Source: Ilex aquifolium
Taxonomy: Eukaryota > Streptophyta > Magnoliopsida > Aquifoliales > Aquifoliaceae
Length of the DNA: 64,000 nucleotides
Reading direction: 5' to 3'
NCBI GenBank assembly: GCA_951799425.1
Contig: OX637392.1
Location: 39,756,593-39,820,592 of the forward strand
Part shown: in pieces, positions 10,285 to 22,256 of the stretch
Position numbering within the stretch: the first letter of the stretch is position 1
How the letters are laid out: every line of letters starts with the position of its first letter
Notes under the pieces: generated by a model
What the model was told of the DNA's origin: nothing
Seen by the model: the letters and a program-made list of their open reading frames with translations, nothing else
Database searches by the model: none
Made by a program: the position numbers and the translations under genes

Positions 10285-12920
10285 TTAGGAATTAAGTCTT
10301 ACATGGGAGCTGCAAGTTGTGGATTACCACTGGAGTATTAGGTTAGGTTGAAGAAATTATAGGTTTGAATTTGTCTGAAGTTATAGATTATAAGATAAGT
10401 GTGAGTTGTTGCTTATTTAGTTTAAGGATTATTTATTTGTTCAAATTCATGAATTAGCTAGCTCATAGGAATTGATGAAAATTTTGGGATAGGTATGTTA
10501 GTTTGATATCATGTCGTTACGGATTATTCTAAGAGAATGATGGTATTTTGGTTTTTGGTTAGTAAATAATGTTAACCATGAATCTTTATGCAAGTGATAT
10601 TATCTATATTAGAGATGGTATAAGGTAGTACTAGTCTCAAATATGATTAATTGAAGGGATATGACGAAGTAACTTCGAATGGGAGCCTAATTTGGAATAA
10701 TGATAGAAATTATGATTATGGTTCTTAAATGGACATGATGTTGTTTCATAACCACGAACTTGAAGTTACCAATACTGGTATAAAAATACTGCAGAGAGTT
10801 GATAAATTTATTTTTGGAAGAATTAATGGATTAGAAGGGTCATACGTGGGATGCTCATTGAGGACGTTACACTTAGGTAATCTTCTTTAATTGTGGGCTT
10901 AGTTCACTACACTTAGACACTCTAAGTTATTAACAACTGGGAATCTCTTGCTTTAGTGTGGAGAATTGACAGTTGACTTACACTCACAAATCTTAATTGA
11001 AAATTGAGGTCAGAGTTGAGCATCGTTGGTATGGCATGAATTGAGAAACCTTAAGCAATTTTTGGGGTAAACTACTAAGGTTATCCCCCTAACTAGTAGA
11101 TTATTATCAACTCAAGGAACATTGATTTAATCATTGGGAGTCTTATTTTTGGCTATGATGATATCACCAAAAATTTGATAGTGAGGAAGATTATTGTGAT
11201 CCTTGGAAGTCTGTATTTATTTTATGAATAAGAAATATATTGTATTGGATTGTATCATAGAAATTCGAAAGTATCGTGAGAAGAATTGTGATGTTAATGA
11301 AAGCCACTAAGAGTTGATTACATGGTTTATTGATTCTAGTTCAAAGTTAGAGATTGAGAATGAATACTTGGGAGATAGAGAAAATAATTGGTCTTAATCA
11401 AGTTGGTGAATAATATGGAGATACTAAGATTGATCTACAAATAGGAATCCGAGATTCCGAATGCATGTAAGAGGGACTGAAAACAAATATATTGGATATA
11501 TAACTTGACCCTTAGCTCAAATATTATATTGGTTTAATTGCTAAAATTCCTATTGGATGGAATAGAGATGGATCGTTAGTAGATACATTTTGAAAGATAT
11601 AATTGGAGGACATATATGGGTATGTTTCAATCGTACATTTTGGTGGAATCTGAAATATGTTCCCAAACCCTTCGAAACTATGAGAATTCTTATCTAGTGG
11701 CTAGTTTTGATTTGTAGATTGGTGAATTAAAATATATATTAGAGTGCGCAACAAACTATTTGATTAGATTTGATATTATTGGGATTAACTGTTAGTTATG
11801 GTTACAACGGTCAATCTAAATAGTATAAGCTTGAAAAGTGAGAATTAATCTCTTGGATAAGTATGTGTCTAGCTTGATGATTATAACTATTGAGAACCTT
11901 GTGGTGTCCACCGAACAATCAAGACTTATGATTCTCCATAGGATTGGATACATACAAATGAAATATACTCAGAGATATTATTTCTCAAAATTGAAACGAG
12001 AGTTTATAGAAGTATGGTACGATTCTGTAATAGTGTGGAATGTTGATAAAGTTAAATACTAGTGCTTGAATCTAAATGAGAAGGGTGTGGTTTTACATCG
12101 ATGAGTATCATTGGGCTCCCCGGTGAAAAATTGGGTGAACAAAGTCATGCATGACTAGGGACACACCCTATCATGAGCCATGTCATGTTAGGTGTTGTAC
12201 ACTCGGGAGTAAAGTGGAATGTTTCGATTCCACTTGAGGGAAGATGAATTAGATTATAGTTAAGAATTTCACATTGGTGTGCAACCTAAGAGTTGATCCT
12301 AAAATATTGATTTATGTGAGAGTGTATAGTTGGGAAGCAAAATTATTAAATTTCAAAGATTGTGAGTTCCTCATGGCTAGTGAGAGACAAATGCATTAAG
12401 AAGGATGATCTATTTTAGGAAACGAGGTAAATCTTATCGTAAGGTCATTACTAATTTTGTGTTATACCATGATTCTAATGTGGGAGAGATGAGCAACCCT
12501 ATTAGCGGGATGACATTTGAGTTGTTTTGATATGCTTATAGATAAACAACATGTAAGAAGCAAAAATGAGATTTATTGAAAGAATTGATCAATTCAAAAA
12601 AGAATTGATATTTGATCTACTAGTTATGTATAATATGAATTAGTCTCGACAATCTCACTAAATTTTTTAGGATAAGGGATAAGCGAAAAATTGAGAATAG
12701 AGGTGATAAATGAATGCTGGGGAAATGAAGGTAATCTTGGGGACTTCTCATAATTGCAATGATGGTACAAGTTTAAGGGATGAATATAAATTTTAGAATA
12801 TGAGAAATTTATTCTGATCTTGGATTTGAGGTTTAAAGGATTAATATGTGTTGAAAGCGTGCGGTCAATTGGGATTAAATTGACTACGTCGATGATTAAG
12901 TTTCAAGGACGAAATCTTCT
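10285..12920 (+). other. Non-coding interior of element C
   Basis: Moderately AT-rich sequence with stops in all frames. I see no gag, pol or chromodomain motif on either strand and no strong tandem repeat. Confidence 0.6.
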
Positions 12921-12934
12921 TTGAGGGGGTGGAT

Positions 12935-15106
12935 TGTAAGACCTCATACTAGAATTAAATAAAAATAATATCATACTAATATTTCTCCTAGGATGAATAA
13001 AAGGATTGTAGAAATCTCGAATCGTTGTTGAAAGATAGATCATGAAATTTGAGTCTCGGGTGAATTGACTTTTGGGTCAAACGTATGTTTAGAGGCGTTT
13101 AACTTGAGAAGGGTGGTTAGATAAGTTTCTAAATGTTTTTAGATAAAAATAGGGCCACCATTGAATTCGAAGGGTCGATAAACCTTGAGAGACGTAATAT
13201 GAAGTGTATTAGAAGTTGGGAAGTATTCCGGAGTTAAAGCGCATTAGAAAGAATTCGGGTAGGAAGGAATTTGACAGTACCTTAGTATTTTAGCTATAAC
13301 TTTTTACTTTTGCATTCCGATTGAGCTAATTTTTGGATAGTAGACACTAGACTTCAAGGGCTAAAAAAGTGTATTTCATGAAAATTTCTTGAATCGGTTT
13401 CTAACTGGGTGAAAATCGTTCTAGAAGTCTGGATAGAAAGTTGGTACCATTCAGACGCCCCCACAACCGTTTGGACGCCTCCCTAAAAATAGCCTCGATC
13501 AAGTTTTATGGGTTTCTCCACTATTCACCATATAAATACCATAAGGACGTCCCTTTAGCTATATTTCATCAATTTTCAACCCTATGCAACCCTATAGAGC
13601 TAGAGAGAAGGAGAAAACGCAAGAGTAGAAGGGATTGTCGCTTTGGGATTGATTCAAACACGCTAGGGCTATCTTCAAACATCGGATTGAGGTAGGTGAT
13701 TCTTCTCAAATTCTTTCATTGAGACTTATGGTATTATTTATGTATATTTTGAAAAATTCTTGACTATTATATAACATATAACTATTCGTTCTTGATTCCT
13801 TTTCGAATAACATGTGGTTTTTAACTAGATACATGTCTTGAATTCAAGAAACATTGTTCTTTAATTTCAAAACCCAAGTTTTTCTTAAACACATGTTTTA
13901 TTGTGAAAGGCCTATTGATTCTTAAATTCTAAAATTCCTGTTGATTAAATTAGATTTTCAATCAACTACTTGTTCTTGTTCCAAAAAATTGTGATTTTTG
14001 GCAACACTCTAGAATTTGGATATCGAAATTGTGAGGCTTCTTGTTATGATCTTTTGCATATTTTTATACCTTTATTATTATAGTTTATTAGAAACTGTGA
14101 AATTGTAATACTTGAATTGTTAACAGAAATTATAATTAGTTAAGATTGTGGTTGTTGTGGAAGTTATGGTTTCATCACTTGTATGGTTTGGGTGTGACGA
14201 ACTTGAATTGCCTTCGAGAGCTATCGTAGAGTGTTAGAGATTAGTCTATCCCAGTGGGGGTGAGATGGTTGCCTAACACTTGTAGTGAATTGTTGTTTGT
14301 GAGAGCAACCACTATTGTTCATGTAAGTTCGAGGCTAAAGGATGATATACCTTTCATGAAAAGGATTTGTCAATACCGTGGGAGATGGTATATGTCATTC
14401 TTAATGTGGTTTGCGATTTGGCTCTGCGAGGAATGTTTGAGAATGTGAGTTTGTGGTGGGTGAACGAGGTAGTATCATTGTGTAGATTCCTGAGAAGCAA
14501 CCAACTTATATGAGACTATGAGATGATGCTATTGAGTTATTTACTGATTGCTTTAATCCTTAAATGTTATTCCTGCTTTGCATTTACTATATTCTGTGCA
14601 CTTGAGATTATTATAACTGTCATGATTTTAATTTCAAAATGTCTATATGCTATTTTTGAAAAGAGACTTGCCTTGTTTTTATTTTTTAAAATCTTGTTTG
14701 GATTTGAGAGGGATTTCCTTTGGGATTTTGCTCACCTCCTACAACAACACATTTACAAATTTTGGCAGATAGGAGGATGGATCTGATGAACAGGTTGACC
14801 TCGAGACTGAAGAGGAGCAATATGTGGATCCCGACATGGAGGCTTAGAGATTCTTCTTTGTAGTCTAGATTGTGTTTAGAGTTGGCTATGAAATAATGTT
14901 TTCATTATATTTTGTTATTCTGCTGTTATTTATAGTTTGGTTTGATTTGTAAGTTTGGAAAAGTTATAATGCTTTATTATCTTAGTGTCTAGTATTTATT
15001 GGATGGATGGATGATTTATTATCTACTTGGTAATTTTTTAGTTACTCTCATGATTTGATGGTTTGTATATAGTAATGTCTTCTTTGGTAGATTTTGGGGT
15101 GTTACA
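12935..15106 (+). repeat. 3' LTR of element C (2172 bp)
   Basis: It starts TGTAAGACCTCATACT after the purine tract TTGAGGGGGTGGAT and ends GGGGTGTTACA. It shares with LTRs B1, B2 and D the block ATAACTTTTTA ... TAGTAGACAC ... AAAAGTGTATTTCATGAAAA, followed by a degenerate motif pair (CAGACGCCC and TTTGGACGCC near 13456-13490) at the place where the related LTRs carry clear palindrome clusters. Confidence 0.85.
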
Positions 15107-16254
15107 GAACATGACCAGCGAAAGGAATTGGAACCAACATTTAATACTTGTAGATAGTTGACATATTTATAAGTATTTATTTCTAAAATTATAGTGTAAC
15201 TAACTCATTATTTTATATTCTTTTAACATATACTAGTAGATAATACTTAAAAAAAACTCGTTTCTTAAAAATCAAATAGAATTTTATTCATATTTTGTAT
15301 TGTATGTGAACTCGAAAGGAGAGGGTGTAGAATAAAAATTAAAAATTGTGTATCTTACTCCATGTGTAGAACAATAGAAATATCTATGAAGTATCCATAT
15401 ATTTTTATTAATCATCGGTTACGTATGATGTGTCTTCGATATGTATCCTTGAATATTCAACGAATGTCGTATTTGATACGGTATCTGATACTGGTACGTC
15501 GACCTTGACGAAGTGTCCGTGCTTCATAACTTGTGGTAGTTCGTTTGCAATCCTGGGGGGTCCGCGGTCAGGTCGAGGTCAGGACCCGAGGGTCGGGTTT
15601 AGGGTGTGTGTATGTTTTCTGTACTAATGCATGTGTGTGTGTGTATGTTTTCACGTCCTAATGTGTGTGTGTGTGTGTGTGTGTATTAGTATATGTGTAT
15701 ATTTTTGGTGTATGTGTGTGTTTTAGTGTACTAGTGTGTGTGTGTGTGTGAGTATGTGTGTATATTTTGGTGTAGTAGTGTATGTGTGTGTATTTTTTGG
15801 TGTATTAGTGTGTGTGTTTGTGCATGTGTGTGTATGTTGGTATATTAATGGGTATATTTGATTTTATTGTCTTTGTTATTTAGTAGAAAGATAAATACTC
15901 AATCCAATAGTTACCAATTTCTAATATATCTTAACTCGCTTAATTAAAATAAGTTTTACTATTCAACCCATTTAGAATCCACATTAATTAATATAAGTAC
16001 TCAACCCATTTATTTATAGACGGATTAATGGATAATAAGTTAAGATTATCACCTCTATTTTGAACAAAATACATAAAGCATACACAGTTGTGTGCCAAAG
16101 ATGAAGTGTTACGCTACATGCTGTTAGCTTGAAAAATTTCTACTACGCTTTAATGTTTGACATCTAATGTCAAGGCCGGCTCAATCGTATGGCCCCACTT
16201 GAAATGAAAACCCCAAATTTATGAATGTGTAGTAATAATTTAAATAAAAAATTT
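15107..16254. other. Spacer between element C and MULE-1
   Basis: No gene is visible. The middle holds a TG-rich microsatellite (about 15605-15840); the rest is AT-rich. The palindromic stretch TTGACATCTAATGTCAA lies near 16154-16170. Confidence 0.5.
15605..15840. repeat. TG/GT microsatellite block
   Basis: Repeated runs of TGTGTGTG are separated by short pieces such as TATTTTTGGTGTA and TACTAG. It is an impure dinucleotide array of about 230 bp. Confidence 0.9.
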
Positions 16255-17049
16255 GGATTGTTGTAGGCTGGTACACATTTTAACACTTAATTGTGTAAAA
16301 GTCCTTTATTAAAAACCTTTCGAGTATTGTAACGCCCCAAATACCACCCTGGACGGCATTACATTCTAAGACCATTCACAACATGAGAGCACTAAGATAA
16401 TTCCATAAATAAGAAAATTTTTCCATTCATCATCCATAAAATTTACAATATCATCCCAAAAGAATGAGCCAAGCTATGGCATTTACATCACAATTGATCA
16501 AACGTAACTTAGCAGGGGAATAACAAAAGAAAACTAAACTTCAAATGATTTCGAAATAAATTCTCAGGTCTATTACAAAGGAAGCTATGTCTCTACCGGT
16601 CCATCTCGGGATCCACATTCCCTCCTATAGGAGCTTCCCAATATTCCGGCTCGTCAGTTCCGAGCTCCTCCTCTATACCAAGACCTGAAATATGTTGTTT
16701 GTAGGGGGTGAGCACTAAGCTCTGTAGCAACATTCCTCCCAAACTCGAACAAGGTTTATAAAAGTATATAAAATGGCCGGTCTCATTCCACAAATAACAT
16801 ATATAATCTTTGAAGTAAAACAGGGACATTTTAAAATGGATCTCAAGTTTAAGTAGCGACAGTAATTTAAATGAACAGTAAAAGAAACCAAGATCCAAGA
16901 CATATCCATTTTTCCAAAATATAAACCGGTTTCCCACAAGACCTTGTGGAATCCCATACTCCCACAAGTTCTTATAGGAAACCATTTTCCACAATACTAC
17001 AATAATTCATAACTTGACATTAATGGCCATAAACAATTCCCAACAATTC

Positions 17050-17180
17050 TTCCGGTAGGTGGCATACTTTAGAGCAACCTCCACCCCCATTTATTCCGGT
17101 AGGTGGCATACTTAAGAGCAACCTCCACCCCCATTTATTCCGGTAGGTGGCATACTTAAGAGCAACCTCCACCTCCATTC
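17050..17180 (-). repeat. 44-bp tandem repeat, three units, in LTR D
   Basis: Three units of TTCCGGTAGGTGGCATACTT plus AGAGCAACCTCCACC. The other LTR carries the same three units (33127-33257). The solo LTR B2 has this segment once, but has a neighbouring 80-bp segment expanded instead. Confidence 0.9.
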
Positions 17181-17866
17181 ATTGATTCTCAAGCATCCTT
17201 ACAAGGAACCTCTTGAGAATGGGTGAGCATTCTTACAAGAAACCTCTCACTCATTTGCATCACAAACAACCCAACCAAGAATATCATTCCAACAATTATG
17301 TCAATTTACAATCATCTATCCAAAATTCCCCAAATTTAAGCATGTGACATTTTCAATAACCAACCAAGAAAATACATGAGATCACAATAACATCATTTTT
17401 CTACCCAACACAAAGCACTAAGGTTTCGAAAATCCATCATAAAGAAAGCATTTAAGAAGGAAATACATCACTCTCCAAGAACTTGGGTTTTGAAACATAA
17501 AAAGAGATTTCATGGGTATTCAACCCTAACTTTGTTCAAAACATGTAATCTTTGCCAAAGAGCTTAAGAGAGGATGATTCCATAGCATATATATATACCA
17601 TTGATAGCCAAAACATACATATATAAATACCCTAGCATCAATGTAAGAGAGTGAGAGAAAACCCCTACCTTTCTTCTTCCTATGTGTTCTTGTGTGAAGA
17701 ACTAGAAGATTTGATCCTCTCCAACTTGAATCAACACTTCAATATCTTGTTTTCCCCTTCTTTCCTTCCTCTCTAAACTTCTCTATGGTTAGCATTGATG
17801 AATTGGGTGCAAATGGAAGAGAAAACACCCAAAAAACGTCTGAGTCGTGAAGCCCTCGGTTTGGCG

Positions 17867-17968
17867 CGTCCGGACGCGTGTTTTGCACTGTCCGGACGCG
17901 TGTTTTTGCGTCCAAATTTCTGCCATACGCGTCCGGACGCGTGTCTATTCCCGTCCGGACGCGGGTGA
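17867..17968 (-). repeat. Palindrome cluster CGTCCGGACGCG in LTR D
   Basis: Four copies of the core GTCCGGAC, most extended to CGTCCGGACGCGTG, lie within 100 bp at about 380-480 bp from the LTR start. The second LTR has the same cluster at 33944-34045 with one base changed between copies. Confidence 0.85.
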
Positions 17969-18345
17969 CAGTATACCCGCAGCTTCCAGATCAATTTTGA
18001 CCTATTTAGAAGCCGATGTAGAAAATTTGTGTGAAATACACTTTTGTAGCCCTTGAAGTCTACTATCCACTGTCCAAATTTCAGATCAATTTAAGCTAGG
18101 AATAAAAAGTTATGATCGAAATACTAGACAGTGTCCAAAAATCCTTTTTACCCAAATTTCCTCTAAAGTGTGCTTTCATTCCGAAAATATTCCTAACTTC
18201 CAATACATACTCTATTACCTCGCCTAACATTTCTATTCCTACTCTTACACTCTACATAGTTCATGCATACATCATCACATAAATTCGCATTCCTAAACAT
18301 AATTACTTTACTATATAAAAAAAAATACGAATGTGGGGGTTTACA

Positions 18346-18361
18346 ATCCACCCCCCTTAAA
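18346..18361 (-). other. Polypurine tract of element D
   Basis: Read on the - strand, TTAAGGGGGGTGGAT immediately precedes the 3' LTR start TGTAAACCCC. Confidence 0.85.
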
Positions 18362-18386
18362 GAAAGTTTCGTCCTCGAAACTTACC

Positions 18387-18920
18387 TCAAGTATCGAATA
18401 AGTGCGGGTACTTCTCTTGCATTTCTAGCTCCGGTTCCCAGGTAGCTTCTTCCACTCCATGGTGTTGCCACAATACTTTTACTAATTTGATGACTTTGTT
18501 GCGAAGCACCTTCTCCTTGGCGTCGAGAATCCTCACCGGTTGTTCTTCATAGGTTGCTCCGTCTTGAATTTCAATATCTTCCAAGTCTACGACCGGCGTT
18601 GCATCCGTTTGACACTTTCTCAGCATCGACACGTGGAACACATCATGTACCCCGGACAGCTGAGCTGGTAGTCGAAGTTGATACGCTGTATTGCCTACCG
18701 CTTTGATCACTTCAAACAGTCCGGTATATCTTGGCGCTAACTTCTCATTCTTGCTGAATCGAAACACGCCCTTCTTTTGTGACACCTTGGGAAACATGTA
18801 ATCTCCCACTTTGAATTCCAAGGATCTTCGTCTGTGGTCCGCATAGCTCTTCTGTCTACTTTGCGCCGTACGTAGCCTCTCTCGGATGAGTTGAACCTTC
18901 TCCGTAGTTTCCCCATTGTA
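18387..18920 (-). pseudogene. Integrase C-terminus and chromodomain remnant of element D
   Basis: The frame reads on the - strand from about [20 protein letters not shown] through a GPY/F-like part (APRYTGLFEVI) and [10 protein letters not shown] to a chromodomain-like end [18 protein letters not shown] and PHLFDT. It corresponds to roughly the last 190 residues of the family A polyprotein. It has no start of its own; upstream lies the AT-rich repeat that replaces the rest of pol. The frame is clean to the stop, so it decayed little since the deletion, but expression as a separate protein is doubtful. Confidence 0.85.
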
Positions 18921-18979
18921 GTCCTTACTTCGTTAGTTCGCTGGGCACTCTGATATAAATTACAATCCACCAAAGGTTA

Positions 18980-20105
18980 CAGTTGAAACCTAACCAGACT
19001 TGTCTTCCCGGTTTAGCTTCCAAATCCATATACAATAATTTAAGAAAATTAACATAATATCATCGAAAATACCATCTTATTGGTCAATACCAATCGTTAG
19101 AATTTTGAAATAAGGAACAAATAAATAATCAAGCTTTGGAATCAAGAACAAATGGCTATCAAGTTTAGAAATCAAGAACAAAAGAACAAGCAAGGTTTGA
19201 AATTAATTACAAACGAATATCAAGTTTTTGGAATTCATTGTAAAGGAACAATCAAATCTTGAATTCCATAACAAACCCATATCAAGCTTTGGGATCAAAG
19301 AACAAATGAGTATCAATGTTTGAATGCAATAACAATGGAATAATAAGTTTTGGGTCTCAAGAACAATTGAATAGCTAGGTTTAAAATCAAGGACAATGGA
19401 GAGATCAAGAGAAAATACATCCCCCCCTTAAAAACTAGCATTTCAAAGGCATACAAAGAGATTTGGTGGTTACCCAAGCATAACATAGTTTAGAACAAGA
19501 TAATACTTAAGATTGGGAATCAAGAGCAAAAGGAGTAGCAAATATTGACATCAAGAGCAATTAAACATCAAGTCTTGAAATCAAGAACCAATGAATATCA
19601 AGTATTGAATGGTAAGAATAAATGAATCACAAGGTTTAGAATCAATAACAATGAGTATCAAATTTAGATATAAAGAACAAATGGATCACCAAGGTTGGAG
19701 ATCAATAACAAAGGAATATCAAGTTTAAATTTCAAGAACGAGTGAATAACAAGGTTTGAGATTAATAACAAATGAATATCAAATTTAGCTATCAAGAGCA
19801 AATGAATCTTAAGCTTGGAAATCAAACACAACGGAACAATTACTTCTTGAAATCCATAACAACGAAATCAAGCTTAGACTCGAAAGAATGGAATAGTCGG
19901 GTAGTGAAATCAATTACAAACGTCTATCAAGGTTTGACATCAAGAACACTTGAAGAAATCAAGAGAACACACAATTCCCTTGAAAACTAGGGTTTTGAAG
20001 AGAAGATTTAGGGTTCACCCAACCATAATATATTTTAGCACAAGGTAATATTAACAAGAATGTCAAGACATGATGATTTCCTAGTAATTAAACATAAATT
20101 TAAAA
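18980..20105. repeat. Degenerate tandem repeat (about 38 bp) inside element D
   Basis: Lines such as AACAAATGAATATCAAGTTT and ATCAAGAACAAATG recur about every 38-40 bp, with much variation, for over 1 kb. This array lies where pol should be. It has no coding capacity. Confidence 0.75.
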
Positions 20106-20116
20106 TCAAAGATTAC

Positions 20117-20340
20117 TTATAAATAAATCCTACTGGTCTCCCCTTGTTGTCCCGTAGGCAAATTAACATATTCTGTAAGTTCGACTTCCTTGAAACCCAA
20201 TCCCAATTCCACAGCGTACACAGTACGTATAAAAGGATGAGTCGCATAGGAATCTAATAAAATTCGGGTCCAAGAATGGTAGAGAAGAACAATACCTTCC
20301 TTGATTGGCGCCGCCGGGGGGCTTGAGTTTGTATCGGTCA
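20117..20340 (-). pseudogene. Protease remnant of element D, frameshifted from gag
   Basis: In another frame than gag, the - strand reads RILLDSYATHPFI, which aligns with the protease motif [12 protein letters not shown] of family A. The catalytic DSG has become DSY. Some 35 residues follow before a stop. In family A gag and protease are one frame, so a shift has occurred near the end of gag. Without the glycine the protease would be inactive. Confidence 0.7.
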
Positions 20341-21375
20341 CTGTGGTGCAGGCCTCGGTGGTGGTGGTTGGGCGGCTGGTACCTGTCTGGCGGTCTGAAT
20401 AGGCCCCCGAGGTGGAAAAACTGGGCAATGCTTCCGAATATGTCCCTCTCCTCCGCATGCAAAGCAAGATCGTGGGGTACTACCGGCTCTAGTCTGAGTC
20501 ACTTCATCTCCTCGAGCTATTAGAAGTCTCTGTCCACCTGCCTGGTCTGGACTTCGGTATGGTGCTGCTCGCTGCACTCCACTGGTGCCAGGGTCCGTCC
20601 TGATCGGACCTCCTCTCGCGAAGCTCTGCCGCTGCTGGCTGTCCTCCATATCTCTCTCCACCAATGCAGCTCGGTCAACTAGGTCCCCATACTCCCGAAT
20701 CTTGAGAGCCACCAGCTTCTCCCGGATAGCAGGCCTCAAGCCCTGCTCAAAGCGCTTGGCCCTGCTGGCCTCAGTAGAGATAAACTCTGTAGCATAACGG
20801 GATAGCTCATCGAAACTCCTCTCGTACTCGGTCACCGTCATGCTGCCCTGTCGGAGAGCAAGGAAATTGGCCTTCATTCTGTCTCTTACTGATTCCGGAA
20901 AGTACTTGTCTTGAAAAATTTGGTCAAATTCCTCCCAAGTGAGTGCATCTGTGGTCCTCCTTCTTTTCACTGAGTCCCACCAATGGTCGGCCTCCCCCTC
21001 GAATAGATAAGTCGCCAAGCCGACCCGAAGATCCTCGGCTATCCCCATGCTATCACATATCTTCTTCACTCGGCGGATCCATTTATCCGCATCCAAGGGG
21101 TTAGAGCTCCCTTGGAAAGTAGGCGGGTGTTGCCTCAGAAACTCTCGGAGAACTACCATTCTCATATTCTCCTCTCCGTTGCCCGGTACTTGGGCTAGTG
21201 GATGAGCCCCACCGTTATGGTTGTTCCCATTCTGGTGTTGTACCAGAGTGGTGAGCTCCCTCAAGCATTGATAGATGCCTTGCATGGCATCGGGAGGTGG
21301 TGGTGGTGGATTTTCTTGGCCTCCACGACCACGACCACGTCCTCGTCCCCGTGTACCGTCCATCCTACACATCAA
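20338..21375 (-). CDS. Gag protein of element D
   Basis: A 345-residue frame, probably starting at the Met of MDGTRGRGRGRG four residues in. It has a basic, glycine/arginine-rich N-terminus, a proline run, the Retrotrans_gag core (about residues 85-230, with WIRRVKKICDSMGI, ADHWWDSVKRRR and FDQIFQDKYFP), and one CCHC zinc knuckle CFACGGEGHIRKHC near residues 304-317. Gag forms the virus-like particle and packages element RNA. This is the only complete protein left in element D. Its survival in an element without reverse transcriptase suggests either recent deletion or selection for self-packaging. Expression would start from the LTR promoter at 34422 downward, now interrupted by the Athila insertion. 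Confidence 0.9.
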   Translation of the reverse strand: MMCRMDGTRGRGRGRGRGGQENPPPPPPDAMQGIYQCLRELTTLVQHQNGNNHNGGAHPLAQVPGNGEENMRMVVLREFLRQHPPTFQGSSNPLDADKWIRRVKKICDSMGIAEDLRVGLATYLFEGEADHWWDSVKRRRTTDALTWEEFDQIFQDKYFPESVRDRMKANFLALRQGSMTVTEYERSFDELSRYATEFISTEASRAKRFEQGLRPAIREKLVALKIREYGDLVDRAALVERDMEDSQQRQSFARGGPIRTDPGTSGVQRAAPYRSPDQAGGQRLLIARGDEVTQTRAGSTPRSCFACGGEGHIRKHCPVFPPRGPIQTARQVPAAQPPPPRPAPQ

Positions 21376-21547
21376 TCCACAATTTAGTTTCCTTGATGTG
21401 CAAGATATAAACTAAAGTAATATGTAGGATGTCTTGATTTAAGCATAAGGCATATACAAAATCTAACTTACAATTTCCTTCACCCTAAACCTACATCTAT
21501 AGTGGTAATCCATAACCTACAGCTCCCATGTAAGACCTAAAGCCTAA

Positions 21548-21559
21548 GCTCTGATACCA
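21548..21559 (-). other. Primer-binding site of element D (tRNA-iMet)
   Basis: On the - strand TGGTATCAGAGC follows the 5' LTR end after a few bases. It is a perfect complement of the tRNA-iMet 3' end. Confidence 0.9.
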
Positions 21560-21563
21560 ACTT

Positions 21564-21820
21564 TGTAACGCCCCAAATACCACCCTGGACGGCATTACAT
21601 TCTAAGACCATTCACAACATGAGAGCACTAAGATAATTCCATAAATAAGAAAATTTTTCCATTCATCATCCATAAAATTTACAATATCATCCCAAAAGAA
21701 TGAGCCAAGCTATGGCATTTACATCACAATTGATCAAACGTAACTTAGCAGGGGAATAACAAAAGAAAACTAAACTTCAAATGATTTCGAAATAAATTCT
21801 CAGGTCTATTACAAAGGAAG
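21564..21820 (-). repeat. 5' LTR of element D, inner piece
   Basis: The first 257 bp (from the inner end) of the LTR, starting TGTAACGCCCC on the + strand and cut at GGAAG by the Athila-like insertion. The LTR resumes at 32657. Confidence 0.95.
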
Positions 21821-22248
21821 TGATTAACCCTAAATTGTGTGTAAATTAAAATGATAAGTACTCACTTTTGTAAAAATGAAACAACTAAATATTATGAATT
21901 ATGTTTTGGGTGTGAATTACAGTTTTTAATAACTTATTGCAGGGTCAAATGCAGAAATACTGGAAAGTACAAGACAATTTTGCAAAGCTGGAAATAACGA
22001 AGGACTAAAGTGCAATAAAGAAACTTGGACCAATGGGATCATGACACTTGGACCAATAAGAAAAAGACATGTGTACCAATGGAAGCAAGACAAGTGGCAG
22101 CCCAAGACGGTGACACCTAGCATCACTGCAAAGCACAACCTTCTGGAAGGTTGCGAAGTGGCAGCTCCAGACGGCGACACCTAACCCTACTGCAAGACAT
22201 AACCTTCCTAAAGGGTTGATGACCTTCCTAAAGCCCCCCCTCCTCCTC

Positions 22249-22256
22249 TATAAATA
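22249..22256 (+). promoter_or_regulatory. TATA box of Athila-like LTR
   Basis: TATAAATAGGGG after a C-rich stretch, identical in the 3' LTR at 31068-31075. Confidence 0.75.

Larger units (their letters stand above)
9533..15106 (+). mobile_element. Element C: non-coding long-LTR retrotransposon, 5' LTR truncated
   Basis: The order is a 5' LTR fragment (9533-10269), a primer site (10273-10284), a 2.67-kb interior without coding capacity, a polypurine tract (12921-12934) and a 3' LTR of 2172 bp. The last 730 bp of the two LTRs match over their whole length but with many differences, so the insertion is old compared with the other LTR elements here. The interior shows no gag, protease or reverse transcriptase motif. 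It resembles the LARD type of non-autonomous element. The right flank starts GAACA; the left flank is lost. Confidence 0.75.
16328..18345 (-). repeat. 3' LTR of element D (2018 bp)
   Basis: On the - strand it starts TGTAAACCCCCACATTCG and ends GGGGCGTTACA. It contains a palindrome cluster (17867-17968) and a 44-bp tandem repeat (17050-17180). A copy of the block TAACTTTTTATTCCTAG ... ATTGATCTGAAATTTGGACAG links it to LTRs B1, B2 and C. Confidence 0.95.

Noticed and set aside
17860-17970. CRISPR-like array because of regularly recurring CGTCCGGACGCG
   Set aside because: Plant nuclear DNA; the repeats are palindromes with irregular short spacers in an LTR, and both LTRs carry the same cluster.
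18980-20105. Centromeric-type satellite
   Set aside because: Units are only about 38 bp, very degenerate, confined to element D and not followed by a longer array.
20305-20523. Frames antisense to gag of element D
   Set aside because: They lack domains and lie fully over the gag frame on the other strand.
21514-21559. tRNA genes suggested by GCTCTGATACCA and TGGCGCCGTTGCCGGGG words
   Set aside because: These are retrotransposon primer sites next to LTR ends. No cloverleaf can be formed from the surrounding sequence.
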